A stretch of 64,000 nt of DNA from Corynebacterium pseudokroppenstedtii (GTDB lineage: Bacteria; Actinomycetota; Actinomycetes; Mycobacteriales; Mycobacteriaceae), in contig NZ_JAEUWU010000001.1 of NCBI RefSeq assembly GCF_019754945.1, positions 62,001 to 126,000 on the forward strand. The letters are read 5' to 3'. Below, in pieces: positions 48,398 through 57,303 of the stretch. A program made the translations under genes and the position numbers. The stretch's first letter is position 1. Each line of letters starts with the position of its first letter. The notes below the pieces were generated by a model. The model was not told where the DNA came from, did not search any database, and saw nothing but the letters and a program-made list of their open reading frames with translations.

Positions 48398-49321
48398 ATG
48401 GTAGATCAGAAAAACAACGACAAGTCATCGGACTCGGTTGACATCTCAGCGTTGCGCGTAGGTGTCGTCGGTGCTGGTCAGATGGGGTCAGGCATTATCG
48501 AGGTTGCTGCTCGTCATGGTTCCGACGTCGTAGCGTGGGAAGCTACCCCGGAGTTCGCCGACAAAGGCCTCGAGAGGATCACCAAGTCATTGGAGCGCGG
48601 TGTATCACGAGGCAAGCTGTCTGAGGAAGACAAAGACGCTGCGCTCGGGCGTATCCGCATCACCACTGACTTGGAGGAATTTGCAGACCGTCAACTGGTC
48701 TGCGAAGCGATTGTTGAAAACCCCGAGGTCAAAGCCGATATTTTCGGGAAGCTCGACAAGATTGTCTCGGATCCCGATACGCCTTTGTGTTCTAACACAT
48801 CGTCGTTGCCGATTCAGCAGATTGCGTCGGCAACGTCGAACCCAGGTCGCGTGATGGGGCTGCACTTCTTCAATCCTGTCCCGGTTCTTCCCCTAGTTGA
48901 GCACGTCCGAACCTTGGATACGACGGACGCCGTCGCGGATCGGGCCGAAGAGTGGGCCAGTGAAGTGTTGAAGAAAACGGTGATCAAGGCGAAGGATCGC
49001 TCCGGGTTTATCGTCAACTTCTTGTTAGTGCCCTACCTGCTCTCTGCGATCCGAATGCTCGAAAATGGCGTGGCAACGAAGGAAGACATCGACGCTGGTA
49101 TGCGCAATGGTGCAGCACATCCCATGGGGCCTATTGCACTCTCTGACATGGTGGGGCTGGACACTGTGGCCTCGATTGCCGATGTCATGGTCGACGAATA
49201 CGGCGACCCGACATACGCCTGCCCGCCCCTGCTGCGTCGTATGGTGCAAGCCGGTCGGCTAGGAAAGAAGACCGGCCGAGGCTTTTACACGTACGACGAG
49301 AAAGGCAAACCTATTCGTTAG
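48398..49321 (+). CDS. 3-hydroxyacyl-CoA (3-hydroxybutyryl-CoA) dehydrogenase
   Basis: NAD-dependent beta-oxidation-type dehydrogenase, FadB2/Hbd family. The Rossmann motif VGVVGAGQMGSGI is near residues 21-33. The catalytic segment SNTSSLPI is near 133, with GLHFFNPVPVLPLVE containing the catalytic His near 153. The dimerisation domain ends KKTGRGFYTY. The 307-residue length includes an 18-residue hydrophilic N-terminal extension. GAGGGGA lies about 12 bases before the ATG. It overlaps the convergent J-domain-like gene by 11 bases. Confidence 0.93.
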   Translation: MVDQKNNDKSSDSVDISALRVGVVGAGQMGSGIIEVAARHGSDVVAWEATPEFADKGLERITKSLERGVSRGKLSEEDKDAALGRIRITTDLEEFADRQLVCEAIVENPEVKADIFGKLDKIVSDPDTPLCSNTSSLPIQQIASATSNPGRVMGLHFFNPVPVLPLVEHVRTLDTTDAVADRAEEWASEVLKKTVIKAKDRSGFIVNFLLVPYLLSAIRMLENGVATKEDIDAGMRNGAAHPMGPIALSDMVGLDTVASIADVMVDEYGDPTYACPPLLRRMVQAGRLGKKTGRGFYTYDEKGKPIR

Positions 49322-50411
49322 TCTGCTTGCCGGCCGGGGCAGTGGGCTGGTTGGCAGCCTCTGCACTGGTTGCGGCCTGCGAAGCCGCGGCCGTCTCAGC
49401 ATCTGCTGCGTTCTGTGTGCTCATCGTGGTCTCAGCATCCGGGTTCTGTGCGCCAAAGGAAGAGGCATCAGAATCCGGGGTAGTGAAACCATCCTGCGCA
49501 GATGCGTTGGTTGTGCGGGTACGAGTGGTCATCATCATGGCGAGGGCGATCAGCGCAGCCGATGCTAGTGCGGTGATGATGGTCACGATTTTGTCGCCTT
49601 CACCAACGATCACGGACTTATACGGAAACGCTGACAGCATCAGACCCGTTAACGCGTAGGCAAGCACGGGTACGCGCATAAAGCGTCGAAGCTGGGGCAT
49701 CAGGAGGGCAGGAATAAGGATGCCGGCCCCCATCGTGAGCATTGCCCACGATTCGTTGACTGTGAACGTCGGGTGGTTATACATCACAGCGCCAGTCATG
49801 GGGTTGTACCGAATAACTTGAACATCGTCGGAGAACCGGGACCATATGACGGCAATCGCCGCAATGATTCCCATGAGACCGATCAACGTCACGCTGATCT
49901 TGATTGGTGTGGGAGCAGCGCTAAACGGCGAAAGGGCCTTGGCGGAGGACCGGGCATCGTCCTCAGAGTCAGCAGATGGGCCCAAGTCCTCTTCCGAGGA
50001 TTGACCAGCAACCGCGTTCTCCTCACCCCAGTGTGCGGCCACCTCATCACCATGTGTGCCGGAAGCTGAGGCACTGGCATACTCATCCGGCAATGTGCCT
50101 GTACGGGCAAGATGACGCAGGGCAGGAACAGTCATAGCCGGGATATCAGTCCGCTGCAGCGCATCGTCGTAGGTGGTCTTCGCCCGGTCATTGTGGAAAA
50201 TCGTCCGCGCAGCTAAAAGCTCTTGCACGCGCGCGTCGGTTTCAGGAACACCGTTATCCTCCAGCTCACGCAGCCGGGACGTGCAGATATCAACAAGCTC
50301 TTCCGGCGCTAACGACGGATCCAGGTTGAGCTGCTCATAAAAGTTGTAATGCTCATTGGTATTCGTGATGGAATCGTCCCCCTCAGGATCAAAATGGTAC
50401 TTAGCTTTCAT
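49311..50411 (-). CDS. J-domain-like membrane protein
   Basis: The first 75 residues resemble a degenerate J domain: NFYEQLNLDPSLAPEELVDICTSRLRELEDNG, then RTIFHNDRAKTTYDDAL, without the HPD tripeptide needed to stimulate Hsp70. Then come an acidic linker, four hydrophobic segments (about 172-190, 220-240, 245-262, 275-295) and an Ala/Thr-rich tail of 65 residues. It is a corynebacterial-type membrane protein of unknown role. Its 3' end overlaps the dehydrogenase gene. Confidence 0.7.
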   Translation of the reverse strand: MKAKYHFDPEGDDSITNTNEHYNFYEQLNLDPSLAPEELVDICTSRLRELEDNGVPETDARVQELLAARTIFHNDRAKTTYDDALQRTDIPAMTVPALRHLARTGTLPDEYASASASGTHGDEVAAHWGEENAVAGQSSEEDLGPSADSEDDARSSAKALSPFSAAPTPIKISVTLIGLMGIIAAIAVIWSRFSDDVQVIRYNPMTGAVMYNHPTFTVNESWAMLTMGAGILIPALLMPQLRRFMRVPVLAYALTGLMLSAFPYKSVIVGEGDKIVTIITALASAALIALAMMMTTRTRTTNASAQDGFTTPDSDASSFGAQNPDAETTMSTQNAADAETAAASQAATSAEAANQPTAPAGKQTNE

Positions 50412-50465
50412 GCCGGCGAGCTTACCAGCCGCTCTGTCACGGCCGGTTGAGATTTATGTTGAATC

Positions 50466-53219
50466 TTATGTCGGCGGGACCGGTTGGCGGGCAGCGCTAA
50501 TCAGTTCCTTCGTGTACTCATGCTGAGGATTGCGATAAATCTGATCGCTTGTTCCCTTTTCGACGATCCGCCCGTTCTTCATCACAGCAACCGTGTCGCA
50601 AATGTGCCGCACAACGTCAAGATCGTGCGATAAGAACACCATTGTCAGGTCATAGTCTTCGGCAAGTTCGTCGAGAAGCGCAATGACGCGGTTCCGCACG
50701 GTGACGTCCAACGCCGAGACGGGCTCGTCGGCAAGAAGAATCTGAGGGTGGGTAGTCAGCGTACGGGCAAGTGAAATCCGCTGCCGTTGGCCACCGCTGA
50801 AATGGTGAGGGAACCGATCTATTGCCGACGGATCCAGCCCCACTTGCTTGAGCACGGTGGCTATGCGTTCGCGCTGCTCGTCTCGGGGGAGGGGTTGTGG
50901 TTGCACGCGGAGTGGTTCGGCGAGCGAATCGCCAATAGTCATTGTGGGATCCAAAGAACCACGTGGATCCTGGAAAACAACCTGGCCGTAGGGGCTCATA
51001 TCGTGCGGATTGGTAATGGCGTGCCCGTCGACACGGACATCGCCGGATGTCGGCCGGCTGAGTCCCGCCATAATCTTCAACAGGGTAGTTTTGCCCGATC
51101 CAGATTCGCCGACGATGCCAAGGCGTTCGCCCCGGCGGATGTCTAATGTCACATCGTCAACAGCAGTGATTGCCGACGACAGCCCGAAGCGGTTCTGACG
51201 TTGGTCGAACACCTGGCTCACATGGCGGATCTGGATGAGAGGATCGGTTGACGACGGCGTCGACGAAATCTCGTCGCGTGCATCATGTTCGGCGGACGTA
51301 TCGTGACCCTGTGCATCGTGTTCGTCGCAAATGTCATGAACGTGTGCATTCTGAACCAGCATCGTCGTGTATGGATCTTGGGGATGCCGCAAGATGCGCT
51401 CTGTCGGCCCGTATTCGCGCGGAACCCCATCCTTCAAGACCAGAATGTTGTCACACATGTTAGCAACGACCGACAGATCATGCGTGATGAACAGCAGCGC
51501 GGTGTTGTTTTCGCGAACAAGCCGGTTGATCAGCATCAAAATAGACCGCTGAACTGTGACATCCAAGGCCGTTGTTGGCTCGTCGCAAATGAGAAGCTCA
51601 GGGTCATTCGCAAACGCCATCGCGATGAGAACTCGCTGGCGTTGGCCCCCGGAGAGCTCAAACGGATACGAATAGTAAGCGCGCTCGGGGAGCCCGACTG
51701 ACTCAAGAAGCTCACGGACTTTAGCGTCACGCTCTCGTCGGCTGTAACCAGACGAACGTCGGTTCCGGCCAGCACGCTTGTCCTCTCGTGCGCCGGCCCG
51801 ACATGCGCGTTCGATTTGTTTGCCCACGGTCATGAGCGGATTCAGAGCGGTCATTGGCTCCTGGAAAACCATCGACATGCGCACGCTCCGGAACTGGCTG
51901 AGGATGCTATCAGCAGCGCCCACAATTTCGTTGCCGGCAAACATGATCGATCCGGACGGGCGCACATCGTCGGGCAAAAGTCCCATGATCGCCAGTGCCG
52001 TTAGTGACTTCCCCGATCCGGATTCGCCGATGAGCCCGAGTCGGTCACCGGGCTCGAGACTGAAGCTCAGGGAATCAACTAATCGACGCCCGTTCGTGGC
52101 AGTATCTGCAGAACGCGGGGTGGTCAATGACAGGTCTCTCACCTGCAAAATTGCCGACGACGATTCGTCCACCGCTGGATCAGCCGACGAATTTAGCGGC
52201 GACTCCAGCGCTGTTTCTCGCGGCGACTCCTCTGATTTCGGCCCCTGCTCAGGCTCCCCATGAGCCGTGATCGTGGTTGGAGCGTCGTACATTGCCCGGT
52301 GGGAGAACGGATCGAGGATGTCGCGGAGCCCGTCGCCAAGAAGATTGAACCCCAGCACCGTGAGGGCGATAGCGAGCCCCGGCCATAGAGCCAGCTCCGC
52401 GTGTGAATCGAGGAAAACCTGAGAGTCCTGGAGCATCCGCCCCCAGGAGGCCTGCGGCGGCGTTGTCCCCAGGCCTAGGAATGACAACCCTGCCTCAGCC
52501 AGAATGGCGAGCGCCACCGAGACCGTCGCCTGGACAATGATGAGACCAATAATTCCACGAACGATATGCCTCGTTGCAATGGAAAACCACCTCATTCCCG
52601 CACTTCGCGCGGCCAAAATGTAGTCCTGGCTGAGGACTTGGCGGGTGCCCGCGCGGGATACGCGAGCAAAGCTGGGGATAAACGCAATCCCAATGGCCAT
52701 CATCTCTGACGACGTGCCGACACCGACGACCGATCCGGCGATGATCGCCAACAGGAGTGCCGGGAATGCCAGCGCTAAATCCGACAGCCGCATGATGAAG
52801 GAATCGAGCCACCCTCCGCGGACTGCGGAAAGTATCCCGAGCGTAACTCCGACGCCGGCACCAATCGCAACCGCAAGAACGCTCACTTCGAGTGAGATCT
52901 GGGATCCGACCATGATCCGCGATAACGTATCCCGGCCGTATCGGTCGGTTCCCATCCAGTGGTCCCAACTCGGTGGCTGCAGTGCCGACGCCGGGTTAGC
53001 CTCTTGCGGCCCATACGGTGTCCAGACCAGCGATATCAGCGCGACAAGGACGACCAGGCTCACCACGGCTGCCCCAACCATGAACATGACGCGGTGGTTG
53101 GCGCGGGTCACCGCCGTTAACCGTCGATTCTTCCCTGCCATCACTGGATTCGGTCTCTCGGAACGTGGTACTTGTGTGCGTGCGTTAGACAAGGCGTGAC
53201 CTCGACATTCTGGGGTCAA
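50466..53219 (-). CDS. Fused peptide ABC transporter: DppC-type permease plus two ATPases
   Basis: One 917-residue chain carries three normally separate subunits. Residues about 45-310 are an OppC/DppC permease (five to six membrane segments, WMGTDRYGRDTLSR, EAGLSFLGLG). After a polar linker, ATPase 1 (about 355-615) has Walker A GESGSGKS near 393 and LSGGQRQR near 521. After an Asp/His-rich linker, ATPase 2 (about 665-910) has GESGSGKTT near 703 and FSGGQRQR near 806. The start overlaps the dppB-like gene by 35 bases; Met at 53141 is an alternative. No internal stop is seen, so the fusion looks functional. Confidence 0.92.
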   Translation of the reverse strand: MTPECRGHALSNARTQVPRSERPNPVMAGKNRRLTAVTRANHRVMFMVGAAVVSLVVLVALISLVWTPYGPQEANPASALQPPSWDHWMGTDRYGRDTLSRIMVGSQISLEVSVLAVAIGAGVGVTLGILSAVRGGWLDSFIMRLSDLALAFPALLLAIIAGSVVGVGTSSEMMAIGIAFIPSFARVSRAGTRQVLSQDYILAARSAGMRWFSIATRHIVRGIIGLIIVQATVSVALAILAEAGLSFLGLGTTPPQASWGRMLQDSQVFLDSHAELALWPGLAIALTVLGFNLLGDGLRDILDPFSHRAMYDAPTTITAHGEPEQGPKSEESPRETALESPLNSSADPAVDESSSAILQVRDLSLTTPRSADTATNGRRLVDSLSFSLEPGDRLGLIGESGSGKSLTALAIMGLLPDDVRPSGSIMFAGNEIVGAADSILSQFRSVRMSMVFQEPMTALNPLMTVGKQIERACRAGAREDKRAGRNRRSSGYSRRERDAKVRELLESVGLPERAYYSYPFELSGGQRQRVLIAMAFANDPELLICDEPTTALDVTVQRSILMLINRLVRENNTALLFITHDLSVVANMCDNILVLKDGVPREYGPTERILRHPQDPYTTMLVQNAHVHDICDEHDAQGHDTSAEHDARDEISSTPSSTDPLIQIRHVSQVFDQRQNRFGLSSAITAVDDVTLDIRRGERLGIVGESGSGKTTLLKIMAGLSRPTSGDVRVDGHAITNPHDMSPYGQVVFQDPRGSLDPTMTIGDSLAEPLRVQPQPLPRDEQRERIATVLKQVGLDPSAIDRFPHHFSGGQRQRISLARTLTTHPQILLADEPVSALDVTVRNRVIALLDELAEDYDLTMVFLSHDLDVVRHICDTVAVMKNGRIVEKGTSDQIYRNPQHEYTKELISAARQPVPPT

Positions 53220-54147
53220 TCAGCGCCGCTACGGCGTCGGCAGCCAGCGTGACGGTGAGCGTGATGGTGACCAGCATCATGACGCAGCTTTGGACGGTAA
53301 TCATGTCGCGACTATTCACCGCATCAAGGACGTAGGATCCCAATCCGGGGATGACGAACACCTGCTCAATGAGCACAGCTCCGACGACAAGTGTGGCCAT
53401 GTTCACGCCAATGACTGCCACGATGGGCACGGCTGCATTCCTCGCACCATGGGCGACGAGGGCGTGGAGCGTCGATAAGCCCGTTGACCTGGCGGTACGG
53501 ATGTATTCCTGGTGCAGAACCTCCAAGACGGCCGATCGAACATAGCGCGTCAGGATCGCTGCCTGAATGAACGCCAACGCGCAACACGGAAGGATGAGCC
53601 GTCGGAGAAAACCGGTGAAGGACTGGTTCGGGGGAACCCATCCATTTGCGGGAAGGATGCTCCAGTGGACGGCAAAAAGCGAGATCAACAGGATGCCGGC
53701 CAAGAAACTGGGAATGGCGATACCCACGTGCGCCAGCACCGACAGGGCAGTGCCGTCCGGTTTGTGGTTACGCATAGCCGCCCAGGTCCCCAGGGGGACG
53801 GCGAGCACAATGGCAAGAACCATGCTGGTCAGAACCAGAATAAGGCTGACCGCCGTCCGGTCCATCAGTATTGGCCCGATGTCCGTCCCACTGGAGTAGG
53901 AGACCCCGAAGTGCCCATGCAACATCCCGGTAACCCATGAAAAATACTGTGTGATGAGCGGTCGATCGGTCCCCAGCGTGTGCTTCATCGACTCAATAGC
54001 TTGTGGCGTCGCGGTCTCGCCCAGGGAAACCTCCGCGGGATCACCCGGAATGAGCCGCATGATCATGAAAATGATGACCGACGCTGCCCACAGGGACACG
54101 ATATAGCGCAGAGCGATCCTGCCTACGATGCGTACATGAGCTGTCAT
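53185..54147 (-). CDS. Peptide/nickel-type ABC transporter permease (DppB/OppB family)
   Basis: 320-residue membrane permease. An N-terminal membrane segment with RLIPGDPAE is followed by TDRPLITQYFSWVTGMLHGHFGVSY, family signatures of OppB/DppB. The ATPase-contact loop is YIRTARSTGLSTLHALVAHGARNA near 215-240. GLGSYVLDAVNSRD follows near the end. It overlaps the binding-protein gene by four bases upstream and the fused subunit downstream. Confidence 0.94.
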   Translation of the reverse strand: MTAHVRIVGRIALRYIVSLWAASVIIFMIMRLIPGDPAEVSLGETATPQAIESMKHTLGTDRPLITQYFSWVTGMLHGHFGVSYSSGTDIGPILMDRTAVSLILVLTSMVLAIVLAVPLGTWAAMRNHKPDGTALSVLAHVGIAIPSFLAGILLISLFAVHWSILPANGWVPPNQSFTGFLRRLILPCCALAFIQAAILTRYVRSAVLEVLHQEYIRTARSTGLSTLHALVAHGARNAAVPIVAVIGVNMATLVVGAVLIEQVFVIPGLGSYVLDAVNSRDMITVQSCVMMLVTITLTVTLAADAVAALIDPRMSRSRLV

Positions 54148-55745
54148 GATTCGCTCCGTGCGGTCGAGTGATGGTCGCGGCTTATGCCTGCGAGTTCGAG
54201 CCCCTGCCCAGCAATAGTCGTGGGGATACCGGTGAGATCTTTATCCCGCACAACGATGTTGGGATAGATAAATATCGTGTTAGCACCTGCTTGATTCATG
54301 ATCCGATCAACAGCTTTGCGCATGAGGGGAGCGTACTCATCAGGGGGAGCGGAATCCGCAGCGGACAAGAGTGTGCGTGTTTGCTCGTCGTCGTAACCGA
54401 GGTAGTAGTCAGGGTTTCCGAACAACGTGGGAATGTCCCTGGCCTCAGCGTGCTCAATGATGGACATGTCGTAGTCATGTTGGGTAAGAGTTTGAGACAA
54501 CCACACGGCGGGGAATTCCTGCGATTCGATATGAGCGTGAATTCCGACGTCCTCCAGCTCAGAAATAATGAGCTCTGCAGCATTAGTGGCATACGCGCGG
54601 GCCGGCACGGTGAAGGTGATATCGGCATCATGGACACCGGCTTCGGCAAGCAACTGCCGAGCACGGTCAGGATCGTAGGGGTACTCGGTGGAGTGGTACG
54701 ACCACGGATCCGTCGGCGGGGCAGGCACGCCACCGGTGTCCTCACCAAATCCACCCCACGCGGTATCGATCACCGCTTGCCGGTTGATCGCGTACATCAC
54801 CGCCCGTCTGACGCGGACATCGTTAAACGGCGCACGCTTATTGTTCATGGTCAGCAGAACTTTGCCGGTGGTCGTGCCAACGTCGACGGCGTACCGGTTG
54901 TTCTCGCGGAAGGACGAGACCATCTCCGGGGCATCCATCCCGACAATCGCGTCGACGTCACCCGATCGGAGCGCATTTGCTGTCGCGGTGGAATCCGTCA
55001 TGTAACGCAACGCCACATGGCGGGTGGCCGGTTGCTGGCCCCAATATGACGTGTTCGCCGTCAAGGTGAGGAATCGACCGACTTTGTACTCGTCGACGGT
55101 AAAAGGCCCGGTCCCGACGGGTTTAGTGGCCAGATGATCGACGCCACGGGGCGTCATCTGTGCCCCAATGAGCGTGCCCATCGACCACAACCAGCCATTA
55201 CTGGGCGCGGAGAGCGTCACCGCCAACGTGTATTTATCGACGGCCTGCGTGCGCGTCACCGGCTTCATCCCCGATTTGAGACCGTTGGTCCACGCGTCCG
55301 ACTTCACCCGGTCGATGCTGAACTTCGCGGTATCGGCGGTGAACTCGTCGCCGTTGGAAAAATGCACCCCTTTCCGCAGGTGAAAGGTGTAGGTGGTGCG
55401 GTCCGGGGAGAGGTCCCACGACGTCGCCAACTGGGGTTCGATATCTCCTTGGGACGATATTCGGACCAGCCCTTCGTACACATTCCCGATCAAGGCTTGG
55501 GGTATCGCCGCGCCGCCGGATTTTGTGAAGTCAAGGGTGGCGGGGGCTGCCGTCAGCGCGATGACGGCGGAGTCGTCGGAGGCGACGCGTCCACTTTGGA
55601 CCGCTGTGTGGCCCGCGCTGCACCCGCCGAGGAACAGTGAGACTGCCGCCATCGTGGTTGTTGCCGTGAGTGTGGTGAGGTATTGCAATTTCCGACGCTT
55701 CGACGCCGGGGTTGTCGACGTATGTGCTGTGAAAAGTCCGACCAT
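54144..55745 (-). CDS. Peptide ABC transporter substrate-binding lipoprotein
   Basis: Extracytoplasmic solute receptor of family 5 (OppA/DppA). The signal peptide ends in LGGC with Cys42, so it is lipid-anchored. YEGLVR, LATSWDLSPDRTTYTFHLRKGVHFSNGDEFTA and PFNDVRVRRAVMYAINRQAV are the conserved family segments. The 533-residue length is normal. It is first of the transporter genes and follows the C-S lyase by 17 bases, suggesting that lyase and transporter share a transcript. Confidence 0.95.
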   Translation of the reverse strand: MVGLFTAHTSTTPASKRRKLQYLTTLTATTTMAAVSLFLGGCSAGHTAVQSGRVASDDSAVIALTAAPATLDFTKSGGAAIPQALIGNVYEGLVRISSQGDIEPQLATSWDLSPDRTTYTFHLRKGVHFSNGDEFTADTAKFSIDRVKSDAWTNGLKSGMKPVTRTQAVDKYTLAVTLSAPSNGWLWSMGTLIGAQMTPRGVDHLATKPVGTGPFTVDEYKVGRFLTLTANTSYWGQQPATRHVALRYMTDSTATANALRSGDVDAIVGMDAPEMVSSFRENNRYAVDVGTTTGKVLLTMNNKRAPFNDVRVRRAVMYAINRQAVIDTAWGGFGEDTGGVPAPPTDPWSYHSTEYPYDPDRARQLLAEAGVHDADITFTVPARAYATNAAELIISELEDVGIHAHIESQEFPAVWLSQTLTQHDYDMSIIEHAEARDIPTLFGNPDYYLGYDDEQTRTLLSAADSAPPDEYAPLMRKAVDRIMNQAGANTIFIYPNIVVRDKDLTGIPTTIAGQGLELAGISRDHHSTARSES

Positions 55746-55762
55746 GGGTGATTCGTTGGTGG

Positions 55763-57136
55763 TTAGTGAGCCTCTGGGACACCGTTCGGTGTGGTGTGAC
55801 GTGGTGTGCCATTCGGATTCTCGGCGGAGCCGAAGAGCTGGGTCAACGTATTGGCAATCATTTCACAGATGTCGCGCGAGGTTGCGAAATTGATCCGAAT
55901 ACATCCGAATCCGTGGGGGAGCGGTTGGGTTTCGTTGTCGTTCCCCCGTGCCTTGTTCCCCTGCGCGGACTCGGCGGGGGGTGCAGCGAAAGCAGCACCG
56001 TCATTAGGTGCTAACTTCGCGTGTTTGACCAGCCATTGCTCGGGATTGAGGCCGCCACGCCGGATATTTTCGCTGAACGTTATTCCTTCGTCGGCGGTGT
56101 CGTCGTCCTCTCCCTCCTGCGCCTGATCCGGCACAGCAGGAATGACCACATCGGCCATGTCTACCCACAGCAAGAACGTTGCTTCTGGGTTAGTGGTACG
56201 CACATTCGGAATCCGGTTGAGAGCGTCGACAAGAAGGTTTTTGTTGTCGCGGAGATAATCAATTTCGTCCCGGAGCCATTCCCGGCCATTCGTGTACGCC
56301 CCGATCGCTGCCAGCTGGCCGAGCGTCGACACACCCTCCTTGTCCAGGAAGTTAATCCGCGTATCCCACACGTATTTGTCGGCGGGATTCGTGAAAATCA
56401 GTTGCGCGCATTTCAAGCCGGCCGTGTTCCACCCCTTTGAGGTAGCGGTAACGGTGATCGTCACGCGGGCAGCGGTCTCGGACACGCTCGCCGTCGGGAT
56501 ATGCGGGCGATCGTAAACCAGAGGCCCGTGGATTTCGTCGGAGAAAACGCGCACGTCATAGCCGGCTGCAAGGTCGGTCACCGCGCGAAGTTCGTCGGCA
56601 GTAAAAGCGGTGCCCAAGGGGTTGTGCGGATTGCACAGGATCATGCTGCCAGCACCGTTCGCGAATGCCCGCTCCAGCCCGTCGAGGTCGAATACCCAGC
56701 GGCCGGTCGCGGTGTCCTGGATCATGGGGACGAACACTCCAGGCCGGTCGCATACCTCCAGCAGGGCGAAAAACGGCATATACGCAGGGGTAGGGATGAC
56801 GATGGGGCTACCCGGATTCGTGAAGTGCGTGATGGCCAGCCGAAGACCTCGAACTACATCGGGCACGCCCACGATGGCAGTCGGGTCAACGTCCCACCCG
56901 TATGCATCGTGGCACCACGAACCGAGAGCTTCCCCGAGCTCGGGGAGTTCGGGTGGATAACCGAAATATTGCCGACGAACACCCGCGTTAACAGCGTCGA
57001 TCACGGCCGGGCAGGTATCAAAGTCGGATTCCGCGATCCAGACGGGCAGCACGTCGGGAGGGAAATGAGTCCACTTCCTTGTTCCGCGGGCACGCAGTTC
57101 CTCTATCGAGAGGGTGGAAAATTGGTGGCCAGGCAT
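55763..57136 (-). CDS. PLP-dependent C-S beta-lyase / aminotransferase (MalY/PatB type)
   Basis: Class I/II PLP enzyme of the MalY/PatB/AecD group, which cleaves cystathionine or cysteine S-conjugates. WIAESDFD near the start, CNPHNPLG, DEIHGPL and the PLP lysine in SKGWNTAGLKCAQ are conserved. Two low-complexity inserts in the C-terminal domain (EGEDDDTADEG and a stretch with Gly/Asn/Ala) lengthen it to about 457 residues against the usual 390. The ATG at 57136 is preferred over 57166: TATCCT lies seven bases before it, suggesting leaderless initiation. It is followed directly by the peptide importer. Confidence 0.88.
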   Translation of the reverse strand: MPGHQFSTLSIEELRARGTRKWTHFPPDVLPVWIAESDFDTCPAVIDAVNAGVRRQYFGYPPELPELGEALGSWCHDAYGWDVDPTAIVGVPDVVRGLRLAITHFTNPGSPIVIPTPAYMPFFALLEVCDRPGVFVPMIQDTATGRWVFDLDGLERAFANGAGSMILCNPHNPLGTAFTADELRAVTDLAAGYDVRVFSDEIHGPLVYDRPHIPTASVSETAARVTITVTATSKGWNTAGLKCAQLIFTNPADKYVWDTRINFLDKEGVSTLGQLAAIGAYTNGREWLRDEIDYLRDNKNLLVDALNRIPNVRTTNPEATFLLWVDMADVVIPAVPDQAQEGEDDDTADEGITFSENIRRGGLNPEQWLVKHAKLAPNDGAAFAAPPAESAQGNKARGNDNETQPLPHGFGCIRINFATSRDICEMIANTLTQLFGSAENPNGTPRHTTPNGVPEAH

Positions 57137-57303
57137 GGCAGCAAGGATAGTCGTTATCGGTGACATGGAACATATTCAGGGGAATGACCTGGGCAGTTCG
57201 GCTCAAACCCACCCATGTAAACCTCATCCCTCTGGGAGGTCCAGTCATTATTGCCGACTCTGGCCACGGCGACGCAGGCTGCGTTGAGAAGATGATGAGA
57301 ACG

